64,000 nucleotides of DNA from an uncultured Bacteroides sp. (GCA_900544675.1 UQVZ01000018.1:13178-77177), one strand, 5' to 3'. Positions 17,361 to 26,705 are shown, counted from the first letter of the stretch. Program-made: numbers and translations. The notes: generated by a model from the letters alone, not told the origin.

Positions 17361-18833
17361 TTATTTTAATGTTCCCATTGATTTGTTCAGATAGATTTCA
17401 CTCATTTTCAAGTCGATTTGCGCGTCAATCTTGCCCGATTGTGCCGAGAGCCAGGCGGTTTGCGCTTCCAGCACGTTACTGGTCGGGATAACTCCCTCAC
17501 GGAAACCTAAGTTGGCATAGCGGAGGTTTTCTTCCGCCTTCTCCATGTTCTTTTCTGCCATAGCCAGCTTCTTGGCGGCTTCGTTTACCTTATACGAACT
17601 TTGAGTAACTTGTAATTCGATTTTCTCCCGTGCCTCATCCAGTTGGTAACGGGCAATGTTTGCTTCCGCCTTGGCTGCCCGCACTTTATAGATGTTCTCG
17701 CCCCAATGGAATACAGGGATGCTTACCACTACGCCTATCCCCCACATTCCCCGGAAACGGTTCTCGAATCCGTTCACCAGCGAAGGATTGGTAAACAGGT
17801 AGTTGGCGGTCAGTCCTACCGAAGGAAGATAAGCGGCACGTGCCACGTTCACTTTTTGCCGGTATATTTTCTCGGCAAGTTTCAGGCTCTTCAGTTCTTC
17901 GCGGTTGGCAAACGCCGTGTTCACATTGCTTTCGGTATAGACCGAGGGCAAGGTCAGGTTTTTCATTTCCTCGTCTGCCAGACGGATATCCGTATTGAGC
18001 GGAATGCCGCACAACTGGCATAACACCATCTTCGAGAGTGCCAGTCCGTCTTCTACCTGCGTCAGGGTCATTTCCGCTTCGTTTACCTTCACCCGTACAC
18101 TGAGCGCGTCGGCAGTAGTAGCTACGCCCTGTTCCACCATCTTCGTCACGTCCGAATCAAGTTTCTGCACCAGTTCTACAAAGCTTTCGGCAAGGCGTTT
18201 CTTGTTTGCCAGCGAAATCACCTGCCAGTAAGCCTGGTCGGTGCTCAGGATGACGTTTTGCATCCCCGTAGCATGCTGTGAGGCGGCAAGCTGCTCGGCA
18301 TAACGGGTTATTTTATTGTATGCAATGATTCTACCGCCCATAAAGAGAGGTTGGGTCAAGGTGGCGGCTCCTGCATAGAGGTTGCGTGTGTCGGTACGGA
18401 AGGCATCCACGATGCTCCCGCCTACGCCGTTCAGCGCATCGGGAATTTGTCCCATCACGCCCGACAGAGGGGTTAACAGAGGAAGCAATTCAGGATGGGA
18501 TACGGCTATCTCCTGCATCTGTTGTCCCAGTTGCTGAAGTTGCGGACCGAGGGCAGTCCCCATGTTGCCGATGGTTTGTTGCTGCTCGTCGCTGAGCAGG
18601 GAGATTTCCTTTTGCGTACGCATATAAGTGCCCGTCACGTCTATCTTGGGCAGGAAGTTCGTAAAGGCAGCTTTTTGCTGGTAATGCGCCGCTTTTATCT
18701 TTTCCTGCGACATGCGCAGCTCTTTATTGTTTGCCAGGGCAAGGTTCCTGCAACTGTCCAAAGTCAGTACACGCTGGGCGTATGCGGTGGTGACGAATAC
18801 CCCCAACAGGATGATGCTCAGAATCTTTTTCAT
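17361..18833 (-). CDS. TolC-family outer-membrane efflux channel
   Basis: This 490-aa protein has a signal peptide (MKKILSIILLGVFVTTAYAQ) and two OEP repeats typical of TolC. Long amphipathic helices and a beta-barrel segment are visible, for example LTLDSCRNLALANNKELRMSQEKI in the first half and VNVARAAYLPSVGLTANYLF in the second. It lacks a lipobox, so it is TolC- rather than OprM-like. It is the first gene of the tolC-hlyD-permease-permease operon. A -7 box at 18878-18885 (- strand) predicts a leader of about 37 nt. Confidence 0.94.
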   Translation of the reverse strand: MKKILSIILLGVFVTTAYAQRVLTLDSCRNLALANNKELRMSQEKIKAAHYQQKAAFTNFLPKIDVTGTYMRTQKEISLLSDEQQQTIGNMGTALGPQLQQLGQQMQEIAVSHPELLPLLTPLSGVMGQIPDALNGVGGSIVDAFRTDTRNLYAGAATLTQPLFMGGRIIAYNKITRYAEQLAASQHATGMQNVILSTDQAYWQVISLANKKRLAESFVELVQKLDSDVTKMVEQGVATTADALSVRVKVNEAEMTLTQVEDGLALSKMVLCQLCGIPLNTDIRLADEEMKNLTLPSVYTESNVNTAFANREELKSLKLAEKIYRQKVNVARAAYLPSVGLTANYLFTNPSLVNGFENRFRGMWGIGVVVSIPVFHWGENIYKVRAAKAEANIARYQLDEAREKIELQVTQSSYKVNEAAKKLAMAEKNMEKAEENLRYANLGFREGVIPTSNVLEAQTAWLSAQSGKIDAQIDLKMSEIYLNKSMGTLK

Positions 18834-18877
18834 ACCGTTTCGTTTTTTTATGTTTGGCTTGTATCATGCAAGCAAAG

Positions 18878-18885
18878 CAAATGTA
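18878..18885 (-). promoter_or_regulatory. -7 box TACATTTG for the export operon
   Basis: CAAATGTA on the + strand reads TACATTTG on the - strand, matching TAnnTTTG. It lies about 45 nt upstream of the TolC-like start codon. Confidence 0.55.
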
Positions 18886-19083
18886 CTGACAATAAAACAA
18901 ACAGACAAACTATTTGGTTTAAAAAAGTCTTAGCTTTTTCGGTTTTCGCCATTGATTATACCGATTTTATAAAAAGCACATGCCGGTCTTGCCCTTAACA
19001 ATCCGAATCGGAACAACTACCTTTATTATTATGTAGATGACATCATGCTCTCAGTCCGTACAAGCCGACAGGTTTCCCCGACA

Positions 19084-19198
19084 CATATAACTGCTTTTCC
19101 TGCAAGATTAATAATCTTACACGTGGAAGATTATTAATCTTCAAGCTGTAAGATTATTAATCTTCACGGCGATGCACCTATATGCATCGGGCTATGCA
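19084..19198 (-). repeat. 115-bp palindromic repeat element, copy 2 (inverted)
   Basis: This is the reverse complement of 165-279 with one mismatch seen by eye. It holds the same three 15-bp palindromes at 19104-19118, 19127-19141 and 19150-19164, again 23 bp apart. It lies in the 515-bp intergenic region 18834-19348, which otherwise holds only the two divergent promoters. The copies face each other and bracket the 18-kb segment from the esterases to the export operon. Confidence 0.85.
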
Positions 19199-19306
19199 AA
19201 TAAATGCGTCTCGCATATAACATAGAATCATCTTAAACGTAAGATAACCCTGTCATGTAAAATCATTATTCTTGGCAAAAGCTGAAAATAAGTCAAAGGA
19301 AATGCT

Positions 19307-19314
19307 TACTTTTG
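19307..19314 (+). promoter_or_regulatory. -7 box TACTTTTG
   Basis: TACTTTTG matches TAnnTTTG and lies 34 nt before the ATG at 19349, predicting a start near 19321. Confidence 0.55.
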
Positions 19315-19348
19315 TAGAAACCTATAAACTGATAACAAAAGCATCCGT

Positions 19349-20920
19349 ATGAGCCAACCCGCACTGAAGAAATATCCGGTAGGAATACAGACTTTCTCTG
19401 AACTCAGAGAGAAAAACTATCTGTATATCGACAAGACGGAATATGTTTATCGAATGACACATTCCGATAGCAAATATATGTTTCTGAGTCGCCCGCGAAG
19501 GTTCGGTAAATCCTTGCTGACAAGTACGCTGCATGCCTACTTCGAAGGGAGAAAAGAGCTTTTCGAAGGACTTGCCATCGAACAGATGGAAAAAGAATGG
19601 ACACCGTATCCCGTGTTGCACTTCGACATGAGCCTAGGCAAGCACATGAAGGAGGAAACCTTAAACAGGTACCTCCATAGCATCTTGCAAGATAATGAGA
19701 AGCGTTTGGAAATACCTGCACGCAACACACAAGATGTCAACGTAAGACTAAAGGACCTGATAATGGATGTATATGCGAAGTACGCCAGGCAAGTCGTGGT
19801 ATTGATAGACGAATACGACGCTCCCTTGCTGGACGTGATGCACGAAGAGCGCAACCTGCCTGTATTGCGCGACGTGATGCGCAACTTCTACAGTCCCCTC
19901 AAGGCATGCGACCCTTACCTGCGCTACGTATTCCTGACCGGAATTACCAAATTCTCTCAACTCAGCATCTTCAGCGAGCTGAACAACATACAGAATATGA
20001 GCATGGATGAAACGTATGCCGCCATCTGCGGTATTACCCAGGAGGAAATACGTACGCAGATGGATGCCGACCTGGATAGGTTCGCGGACAAATCGGGCAT
20101 AGATAAAACCCGGCTTTTGGACGAGCTGAAGTCTTATTACGACGGGTACCACTTTACGTGGCCATCGCCCGACATCTATAATCCTTATAGCCTGATGAAC
20201 GCTTTCAGCATGAAGAAACTGGAATCCTTCTGGTTCGGGAGCGGTACGCCTACTTATCTGATTGAAATGCTGAGAAAATACCAGGTCACCCCGCAACAGA
20301 TAGGAGGGCGAAAGGTGAGAAGCGAAAGCTTCGACGCACCCTCCAACCAACTGACAGGCATCACTCCCCTCTTGTATCAAAGCGGATACCTTACCATTAA
20401 GGATTACTCGCCTTTCTCGAAGCTCTACACGCTCGATATTCCGAACCAGGAAGTACGGCTGGGACTGATGAACAGCCTGACAAGCAACTATGTAAAGGAC
20501 ACGGAACAGGTCGGCACGGTACTGGGACTGATGGCAGAGCAATTGCACGAAGGCAACATGGACGGAGCCTTGCGCCTGCTACAAACCTTTCTGTCCACCG
20601 TTCCCTATACCGACAACACCCAATACGAAGGACATTACCAGCAGGTGCTCTACATCATCTTCACCCTGATGGGCTATTATGCCGACGTGGAAGTGCACAC
20701 GCCTCAAGGTCGGGTAGACGTGGTCATGCGCACCACACAGACTTTATATGTCATTGAAGTGAAACTTGACAAGAGCGCAGACCAAGCCATGGAGCAGATT
20801 GACCTGAAAAACTATCCCGAACGCTTTGCCTTATGCGGACTTCCCATAGTAAAGGTCGGAATCAGTTTCGACACCGAACGGCATACGCTGAAAGAATGGA
20901 AAATACAAGAAACCGCATGA
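19349..20920 (+). CDS. AAA-ATPase-like/PD-(D/E)XK nuclease-domain protein
   Basis: This 523-aa protein belongs to the family with an N-terminal AAA-ATPase_like domain (PF09820) and a C-terminal PDDEXK_9 domain (PF08011). The N-terminal signature FSELREKNYLYIDKTEY is intact. The P-loop-like RPRRFGKSLL is near residue 50, VVLIDEYDAPLLD is near residue 150, and the C-terminal nuclease core GRVDVVM...LYVIEVKLD is near residue 455. All key residues appear present. The family is expanded in gut Bacteroidetes, often many copies per genome, and its role is not established. The kinase gene begins 42 nt downstream, so co-transcription is possible but functional linkage is doubtful. Confidence 0.9.
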   Translation: MSQPALKKYPVGIQTFSELREKNYLYIDKTEYVYRMTHSDSKYMFLSRPRRFGKSLLTSTLHAYFEGRKELFEGLAIEQMEKEWTPYPVLHFDMSLGKHMKEETLNRYLHSILQDNEKRLEIPARNTQDVNVRLKDLIMDVYAKYARQVVVLIDEYDAPLLDVMHEERNLPVLRDVMRNFYSPLKACDPYLRYVFLTGITKFSQLSIFSELNNIQNMSMDETYAAICGITQEEIRTQMDADLDRFADKSGIDKTRLLDELKSYYDGYHFTWPSPDIYNPYSLMNAFSMKKLESFWFGSGTPTYLIEMLRKYQVTPQQIGGRKVRSESFDAPSNQLTGITPLLYQSGYLTIKDYSPFSKLYTLDIPNQEVRLGLMNSLTSNYVKDTEQVGTVLGLMAEQLHEGNMDGALRLLQTFLSTVPYTDNTQYEGHYQQVLYIIFTLMGYYADVEVHTPQGRVDVVMRTTQTLYVIEVKLDKSADQAMEQIDLKNYPERFALCGLPIVKVGISFDTERHTLKEWKIQETA

Positions 20921-20962
20921 CCAACATTCACCAACTGATAAAAACACAAGCATATAAGAACG

Positions 20963-22066
20963 ATGGATACCGAATTGCAACCTATTATTTCCCATTTTCC
21001 ACAAATTAAAGGAATAAAGGATACCACGCCTATACAGTCGGGACTGATTAACCGGACTTACCTCGTCACGACAAATGAGGCGGACGACTATATCCTCCAG
21101 CGCATCAATCATCACGTATTTACCAACGTGGAACAGCTGCAGCACAACATCGAATGCGTAACGGAACACATCCGCGCCAAACTGGCGGCACGGGGCGAAC
21201 AAGATATAGAACGGAAGGTATTGCGTTTCCTCTCCACGGCGGAAGGGAAGACTTATTATTTCGACGGAACCCACTATTGGCGTGCCTGTGTATATATCCG
21301 CAGTTCGCATACACAGACCGAAGTGACACCGGATACGGCTTATCTGGTAGGACTGAAATTCGGAGAATTCGAATCGATGCTGGCTGACCTGCCCGAAAAG
21401 CTGGAAGAAACCATACCCGACTTTCACAATATGGAGTTTCGTATGCAACAGCTAAGGGAAGCCGTAAAGCAGGATAAAGCGGGACGTAAAGAGAAAGTCG
21501 GACCGTTGATTGACGACATAGAACGGGATGCCGACGAGATGTGTCTTGCCGAACGGCTTTACCGCGAAGGACAATTGCTTAAACGCATCTGCCACTGCGA
21601 CACGAAAGTGAGCAACATGTTGTTTGACTCGGAAGGGAAAGTGCTCTGCATCATCGACCTGGATACAGTCATGCCCTCGTTCGTCTTTTCCGATTTCGGC
21701 GACTTCCTGCGCACAGCTGGCAGCACAGCACCCGAAGACGAACCGGACACAGACAAAATCCATTTCAACCTGAATATTTTCCGGGCTTTCACCAAAGGCT
21801 ATCTTGAGTCGGCAATCACTTTTCTTACCCCTCTCGAAATAGAAATGTTGCCCTATGCTGTCCGACTTTTCCCATACATGCAGGCGGTACGGTTTCTGAC
21901 CGACTACCTCAACGGAGATACGTATTACCAAACGAACTATGCCGAACATAACCATGTACGCGCCTTGGCACAATACAAACTTTACCAGGAAACCTGCAAA
22001 GCCGTCCCCGACATGCAGCGTTACATCTCGCAACAATTAAAAGAACTGATTATCACTAAAGCATAA
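20963..22066 (+). CDS. APH-fold sugar kinase, NahK-like
   Basis: This 367-aa cytoplasmic kinase has the aminoglycoside-phosphotransferase/choline-kinase fold. The catalytic loop is CHCDTKVSNMLF near residue 215, and the Mg2+-binding loop LCIIDLDTV near residue 230 is followed by SDFGDFLR. N-acetylhexosamine 1-kinases (NahK) of bifidobacteria share this fold and motif spacing. A GH109 alpha-N-acetylgalactosaminidase lies 18 nt downstream, so phosphorylation of released GalNAc to GalNAc-1-phosphate is the best inference. Antibiotic modification is unlikely given the context. Substrate specificity cannot be read from sequence. Confidence 0.8.
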   Translation: MDTELQPIISHFPQIKGIKDTTPIQSGLINRTYLVTTNEADDYILQRINHHVFTNVEQLQHNIECVTEHIRAKLAARGEQDIERKVLRFLSTAEGKTYYFDGTHYWRACVYIRSSHTQTEVTPDTAYLVGLKFGEFESMLADLPEKLEETIPDFHNMEFRMQQLREAVKQDKAGRKEKVGPLIDDIERDADEMCLAERLYREGQLLKRICHCDTKVSNMLFDSEGKVLCIIDLDTVMPSFVFSDFGDFLRTAGSTAPEDEPDTDKIHFNLNIFRAFTKGYLESAITFLTPLEIEMLPYAVRLFPYMQAVRFLTDYLNGDTYYQTNYAEHNHVRALAQYKLYQETCKAVPDMQRYISQQLKELIITKA

Positions 22067-22084
22067 CCATCAACAAAAGAAAAT

Positions 22085-23629
22085 ATGAAAACTATCAAGA
22101 CATTAGCCTTAGGACTTTGCTTAACCCTCGGAGCATGCGCCACACAACCCGAATCAACCATACAGACCAACGATAAAGGCACGCAATGGGAATGGGAAAA
22201 AGGAACCATTGTCGTGAAAACTCCCGAACGTCCTGACGGACAGAAAAGCGTATTGGGACTGGCTCTTCCCAAAATGGAAACAGTGCGTGTAGGATTTGTA
22301 GGCTTAGGCATGCGCGGTCCCGGTGCGGTAGAACGCTTCACGTATATTCCCGGCACTCAGATTGTAGCCTTGTGCGACTACGAGAAAGAACGTGCCGAAG
22401 CTTGCCAGAAACTGTTGCAGAAAGCTTCGTTGCCTAAAGCCGCCATCTATTCCGGAGAAAAAGGATACGAAGAACTGTGCAAACGGAATGACATCGACCT
22501 GGTATATATCGCCGCCGACTGGCTGCACCACTTCCCCATCGCCAAATGCGCTTTGGAGAACGGCAAGAACGTAGCCATCGAAGTGCCTTCCGCCATGAAC
22601 CTGAAAGAATGCTGGGAACTGATTAACCTCAGTGAAAAGACACGCAAACATTGCATGATTCTGGAAAACTGCTGTTATGACTGGTTCGAAATGAATACGC
22701 TGAACATGGCGCAACAAGGTGTTTTCGGCGAAGTAATCCGGGCACAAGGAGCTTACATCCACAACTTGGATGAGTTTTGGGATTATTATTGGAAAAACGG
22801 AGAAAACGACAAGCTGGGATGGAGGCTGGACTATAATATGCGTCACCGGGGAGATGTGTATGCCACACACGGCTTAGGTCCGGTGGCACAAGCCTTGAAT
22901 ATCCACCGCGGCGACCGTATGGTGACCTTGGTGGCAATGGATACCAAATCGGTAGTAGGAAAAGCCCTGGTAGAAGAACGCACGGATTCCGCCTGCACGC
23001 ATTTCCGTAACGGCGACCATACTACCACTTTAATCCGTACAGCGAATGGCAAGGTGATTGAAATCCAACACGACGTCATGACGCCCCAGCCTTACAACCG
23101 CCTGTATCAATTGACGGGGACAAAAGGATTCGCCAACAAATATCCGGTAGAAGGATATGCTCTCGACAGCAAACAGCTTTCCGCTTCCGGAGTAAAGCCC
23201 AAAGTGGACGACCTGAGCGCGCACGGTTTCCTTCCACAGGCGGAACAAGAAGCATTGGTAGCCAAATACCAACACCCCATCTTAAAGAAATATGGCAAAA
23301 TGGCAAAAGAAGTGGGCGGACACGGAGGCATGGACTTTATCATGGACAGCCGCCTGGTATATTGCCTGCAGAACGGATTGCCCTTGGATATGGACGTATA
23401 CGATTTGGCAGAATGGTGTTGCCTTGCCGAACTGGGAGAATTGTCGATGGACAACGGTTGCGCGCCGGTAGCGTTTCCCGACTTTACCCGAGGTGAATGG
23501 AATGTGGTAAAAGGGTATCAGCACGCCTATGCTTCTCCTGAAGAGGAAGCGGCTGCCTTGGAAAAAGCCAAAGCGTTTACAGCCAAACTGAAAGAACAGG
23601 GAGCCAAAGAATGGGCTACCGCTAAATAA
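22085..23629 (+). CDS. GH109 alpha-N-acetylgalactosaminidase-like lipoprotein
   Basis: This 514-aa Gfo/Idh/MocA-fold protein is exported as a lipoprotein (MKTIKTLALGLCLTLGAC, lipobox LGAC). The Rossmann motif VGFVGLGMRGPGAVERF lies near residue 75 and is preceded by the LGLALPKMETVRVGFVG stretch typical of GH109. Also present are HHFPIAKCALENGKNVAIE and a C-terminal family-specific domain rich in WC and Gly. GH109 enzymes cleave terminal alpha-GalNAc, including the blood group A determinant on mucin, using tightly bound NAD+ and an elimination mechanism. It sits between an APH-fold kinase and a Nudix hydrolase in one operon. Confidence 0.88.
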   Translation: MKTIKTLALGLCLTLGACATQPESTIQTNDKGTQWEWEKGTIVVKTPERPDGQKSVLGLALPKMETVRVGFVGLGMRGPGAVERFTYIPGTQIVALCDYEKERAEACQKLLQKASLPKAAIYSGEKGYEELCKRNDIDLVYIAADWLHHFPIAKCALENGKNVAIEVPSAMNLKECWELINLSEKTRKHCMILENCCYDWFEMNTLNMAQQGVFGEVIRAQGAYIHNLDEFWDYYWKNGENDKLGWRLDYNMRHRGDVYATHGLGPVAQALNIHRGDRMVTLVAMDTKSVVGKALVEERTDSACTHFRNGDHTTTLIRTANGKVIEIQHDVMTPQPYNRLYQLTGTKGFANKYPVEGYALDSKQLSASGVKPKVDDLSAHGFLPQAEQEALVAKYQHPILKKYGKMAKEVGGHGGMDFIMDSRLVYCLQNGLPLDMDVYDLAEWCCLAELGELSMDNGCAPVAFPDFTRGEWNVVKGYQHAYASPEEEAAALEKAKAFTAKLKEQGAKEWATAK

Positions 23630-23654
23630 CAACCATCATAACACAACAACTAAA

Positions 23655-24155
23655 ATGACAAGCGATAATGAAAAAGAAATGTTCCCCATCGTAGATGAAG
23701 AGGGTAACATTACCGGAGCTGCCACACGGGGAGAATGCCACAACGGAAGCAAATTGCTGCATCCCGTCGTACACCTCCATGTATTCAACAGCCGGAGAGA
23801 ACTGTTCCTGCAAAAACGTCCGGAGTGGAAAGACATACAGCCGGGCAAATGGGATACCTCCGTAGGCGGACACATCGATTTAGGCGAAAGTGTGGAAATG
23901 GCATTGAAACGGGAAGCACGTGAAGAACTGGGCATTACCGACTTCACGCCTCAACTCCTGGCACACTATGTGTTTGAGTCGGACCGTGAAAAAGAACTGG
24001 TATTCAGCCATCGCACTACCTACGACGGCATTATCACCCCCAGCGATGAATTGGATGGAGGCCGCTTCTGGACACTGGAAGATATCCGGAAAGCATTGGG
24101 CACAGGTGTCTTTACACCCAATTTCGAGAATGAATTCAAGCGATTGGGATTTTAA
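23655..24155 (+). CDS. Nudix hydrolase
   Basis: This 166-aa protein contains a full Nudix box, GGHIDLGESVEMALKREARE then ELGI (residues 71-94), matching GX5EX7REUXEEXGU. The N-terminal VDEEGNITGAATRGECHNGSKLLHPVVHLHVF resembles the YfcD/IPP isomerase-like subfamily. It would hydrolyse a nucleoside diphosphate linked to another moiety. In this operon, behind a sugar kinase and GH109, a nucleotide-sugar substrate is conceivable but unproven. A strong hairpin follows at 24176-24254. Confidence 0.9.
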   Translation: MTSDNEKEMFPIVDEEGNITGAATRGECHNGSKLLHPVVHLHVFNSRRELFLQKRPEWKDIQPGKWDTSVGGHIDLGESVEMALKREAREELGITDFTPQLLAHYVFESDREKELVFSHRTTYDGIITPSDELDGGRFWTLEDIRKALGTGVFTPNFENEFKRLGF

Positions 24156-24175
24156 AGGTTCCCAATCATATTTTG

Positions 24176-24254
24176 AACACAGAGACACGGAGACACAGAG
24201 TTTTATTCATCAATAAATCAAAATCTTTACTTTGTGTCTCTGTGTCTCTGTGTT
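24176..24254. terminator. Inverted-repeat terminator between convergent genes
   Basis: Arms of 22 bp at 24176-24197 and 24233-24254 consist of the units ACACAGAG and ACACGGAG and pair with a single G-T wobble. They enclose an AT-rich 35-nt loop. They lie between the convergent Nudix and MBOAT genes. Confidence 0.7.
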
Positions 24255-24271
24255 TATAAAATCTCATCCTC

Positions 24272-25753
24272 TTAGAACTGGAAGTAAATGAACGGCTGGA
24301 TCTCGCTGCTCTTTACCTGAATCACAATGAATATCAGGAGAATGACCAGCAATGCCTGACCGACCAAAGGCATACGTACCACTCCCCTGCTGCATGTATC
24401 CTGCCAACTGTCTGGCAACCAATGAAGCACATACCCCAATGCCATCAATGCAAAGACCTTCCAATATCCTGTAACCAACTGCATGAAGAGTTCGGGATGG
24501 AATGAAGTGAATATTTGCCGAATCATTGTCTGCGAACCTTCAAAAGTGTTATTACGGAAAAATATCCAGCAAAAGCAGACAAAGTGGAAGGTCAGTATTA
24601 CGGCAAAGAACTTCCGGATGCCCGTATTGCGATAAGTCTTGGGACGGTGCAACAAGCTACGCAAGAACTTATGCACTGCCAAAGCTACGCCGTGGAGTCC
24701 TCCCCACAAGATGAAATTCCACGAAGCCCCGTGCCACAGTCCGCCCAATAGCATCGTTACAATCAGATTGATATACGTACGGACTTTCCCTTTACGGTTA
24801 CCTCCCATCGAAATATACAGGTAATCGCGCAACCACGTAGAAAGGGAGATGTGCCAACGATGCCAGAAATCGGTCACGCTATCCGACTTGTAAGGCGAAT
24901 TGAAGTTGATGGGAAAACGGAAGCCCAACAGCAAGGCAAGCCCGATTGCCATATCGCTGTACCCCGAGAAATCACAATAAATCTGCAAGGCATAGCCATA
25001 TACGCCAAAGAGGTTCTCCACTCCCGAATACAGACCAGGATTATCGAAGATACGCTCTACGAAATTGATGCTGATGTAATCGGAAATGACCGCTTTCTTA
25101 AACAACCCACTGACAATAAAGAAGATTCCCTGACCGAACATCTCGTTGGTAACGGTCAGCGGTTGACGTATCTGAGGGACAAAATCGCGTGCCCGCACAA
25201 TCGGTCCTGCCACCAGTTGCGGAAAGAAGGAAACATAGAAAGCATAGTCGAGCAGGCTGGACAAGGGTTTCAAGTCTCCACGGTAAACATCGATGGTATA
25301 ACTGAGCGACTGGAAGGTAAAAAACGAAATGCCCACCGGCAAGAAGATATCGAGGGCTTCGAAATGTCCGTTCCACAAAGGGCAAAGCATCTCATAGAAA
25401 AAGTTCGTGTACTTGAAGTAACACAACAAGCCCAGGTTGATGCAAAGACTTGTCACGACCAACAGTTTCCGTCTCCAATGCGTCACCGTGCGTACCATTT
25501 GACGGGCAAGCAAGAAATCGCTTACCGTCACGATACCCAGCAGGAAGAAATAGATGCCGCTGCTCTTATAATAAAAGTAATAGGAAAATGCCGTAACGAA
25601 CAGCAGGCGTGCAGTCGTTTTCTTCTGCAACAAGGCATAAACCAGGCTGAACCCTAAAAAGAGGAACAGAAACAATCCGCTGTTGAATATCATCGGCTGG
25701 TGAGGGTCGTACGTCAGAATCCCTGCCAGTTTACTCCAATCCAGTTGCCACAT
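24272..25753 (-). CDS. MBOAT O-acyltransferase, AlgI/DltB-like
   Basis: This 493-aa polytopic inner-membrane protein has about eleven hydrophobic segments and the MBOAT signature. HWHISLSTWLRDYLYISMGG lies near residue 290 and the putative catalytic His in LWHGASWNFILWGGLHG near residue 330. It would move acyl (acetyl) groups across the membrane for modification of a cell-envelope or exported polysaccharide. It is last in a three-gene unit and its start codon overlaps the preceding SGNH gene by 23 bp. In AlgI/AlgJ/AlgX and PatA/PatB systems an SGNH-fold protein completes the transfer, which matches this gene order. Confidence 0.93.
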   Translation of the reverse strand: MWQLDWSKLAGILTYDPHQPMIFNSGLFLFLFLGFSLVYALLQKKTTARLLFVTAFSYYFYYKSSGIYFFLLGIVTVSDFLLARQMVRTVTHWRRKLLVVTSLCINLGLLCYFKYTNFFYEMLCPLWNGHFEALDIFLPVGISFFTFQSLSYTIDVYRGDLKPLSSLLDYAFYVSFFPQLVAGPIVRARDFVPQIRQPLTVTNEMFGQGIFFIVSGLFKKAVISDYISINFVERIFDNPGLYSGVENLFGVYGYALQIYCDFSGYSDMAIGLALLLGFRFPINFNSPYKSDSVTDFWHRWHISLSTWLRDYLYISMGGNRKGKVRTYINLIVTMLLGGLWHGASWNFILWGGLHGVALAVHKFLRSLLHRPKTYRNTGIRKFFAVILTFHFVCFCWIFFRNNTFEGSQTMIRQIFTSFHPELFMQLVTGYWKVFALMALGYVLHWLPDSWQDTCSRGVVRMPLVGQALLVILLIFIVIQVKSSEIQPFIYFQF

Positions 25754-26705
25754 AGTCGTTGTATGCTTTTATGAATGCTTCGTGAAGCAATAAACCTTGT
25801 AATTTATATCCTTCTCTCGTAAAATGAATCTTGTCTCGCTGGAAGAAATGTCCTGCAGTCCAATTCAGGCAAGCCCGTTTCTTTCCTCCCACGATATCAT
25901 ATAAATCCCAACTGGCAATGCCTTGTTCACGGGCAAAGCGCAATTCTGTATCTACCACAGTCTGTGTACGCGGATTGATGACCTGAGGACCGCGGCGTCC
26001 GTTGCGTACGTAAGCACCAGGAGGAGTGGTCAACAAGTAAGCGGCATCGGGACAGGCTTGTTTCAACGTGGTCAGCATAGCTTGTAGAGCGGCAAGATGT
26101 TCCGCAGCCGAATACCTGCGTCCGTGCGCCTCATTGGTGCCAAACGAAATGATGACCAAATCGGGATGCAAGTCCGCTACCTGCTTCAAGCGTTCGGGAG
26201 TAGAGTAAGAAGCACACGTTGCCCCATTCACGCCCAAGATATGATATACCACACCCGGTCTCCCCGTCTCGACCGCCAATCCGGATGTCTGATAAGAAAC
26301 CGGACGCGACTCGACGGCATTACTCCCGAAATCATCTTCCAGACAACAACGCATCACGTACGGGAACACATGCCCCCGGACATGTGAATCGCCGATATGC
26401 ACAATGCGTACAGGACCTTCCTGTTTCTTCAACTTTTCCCAAAAAGGGTACAACGAACCGACAGGGTCTTCCAATCGGTTTTCCGTCGTTTCCTGAAACC
26501 CGGCAGGCATCGGACTATCGACGGCTATAAATTCCATCAGTCGAGTAATCTCTTCACTGGGATAAACCGGTATCGAATGACGGTCAGGGACAGACTTGTC
26601 GGGCAATGGGTCTTGCGCATAAAGCGGAATACTTGCCACAACAAACAGGCATAGCCAGCAAATCCTGGTTCCATATTCTTTAAACAAATGCTTAATCACC
26701 TTCAT
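25731..26705 (-). CDS. Secreted SGNH/GDSL hydrolase-fold protein
   Basis: This 324-aa protein has an N-terminal signal anchor (ICWLCLFVVASIPLYAQ). The SGNH blocks are present: IVHIGDSHVRGHVF near residue 105 with the nucleophile Ser, SFGTNEAHG with the oxyanion Asn, and DKIHFTREGY near residue 300 with the Asp-His pair. It overlaps the MBOAT gene downstream by 23 bp and the second SGNH gene upstream by 14 bp, so the three proteins are translationally coupled. It probably transfers or removes acetyl groups on a periplasmic glycan supplied by the MBOAT partner. Confidence 0.88.
   Translation of the reverse strand: MKVIKHLFKEYGTRICWLCLFVVASIPLYAQDPLPDKSVPDRHSIPVYPSEEITRLMEFIAVDSPMPAGFQETTENRLEDPVGSLYPFWEKLKKQEGPVRIVHIGDSHVRGHVFPYVMRCCLEDDFGSNAVESRPVSYQTSGLAVETGRPGVVYHILGVNGATCASYSTPERLKQVADLHPDLVIISFGTNEAHGRRYSAAEHLAALQAMLTTLKQACPDAAYLLTTPPGAYVRNGRRGPQVINPRTQTVVDTELRFAREQGIASWDLYDIVGGKKRACLNWTAGHFFQRDKIHFTREGYKLQGLLLHEAFIKAYNDYVATGLE

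Noticed and set aside
16343..17491. 382-codon open frame on the + strand
   Set aside because: It lies antisense to the HlyD and TolC-like genes, with Cys/His/Phe-rich composition typical of a shadow frame.
19748..20548. 266-codon open frame on the - strand
   Set aside because: It is antisense to the AAA/PD-(D/E)XK gene, which has intact motifs throughout.
20963..22066. Aminoglycoside resistance gene
   Set aside because: The APH fold and HxDxxxxN loop are shared with sugar and choline kinases, and the GH109 neighbour argues for a sugar substrate.
24851..25657. 268-codon open frame on the + strand
   Set aside because: It is antisense to the MBOAT gene and has no recognisable motif.
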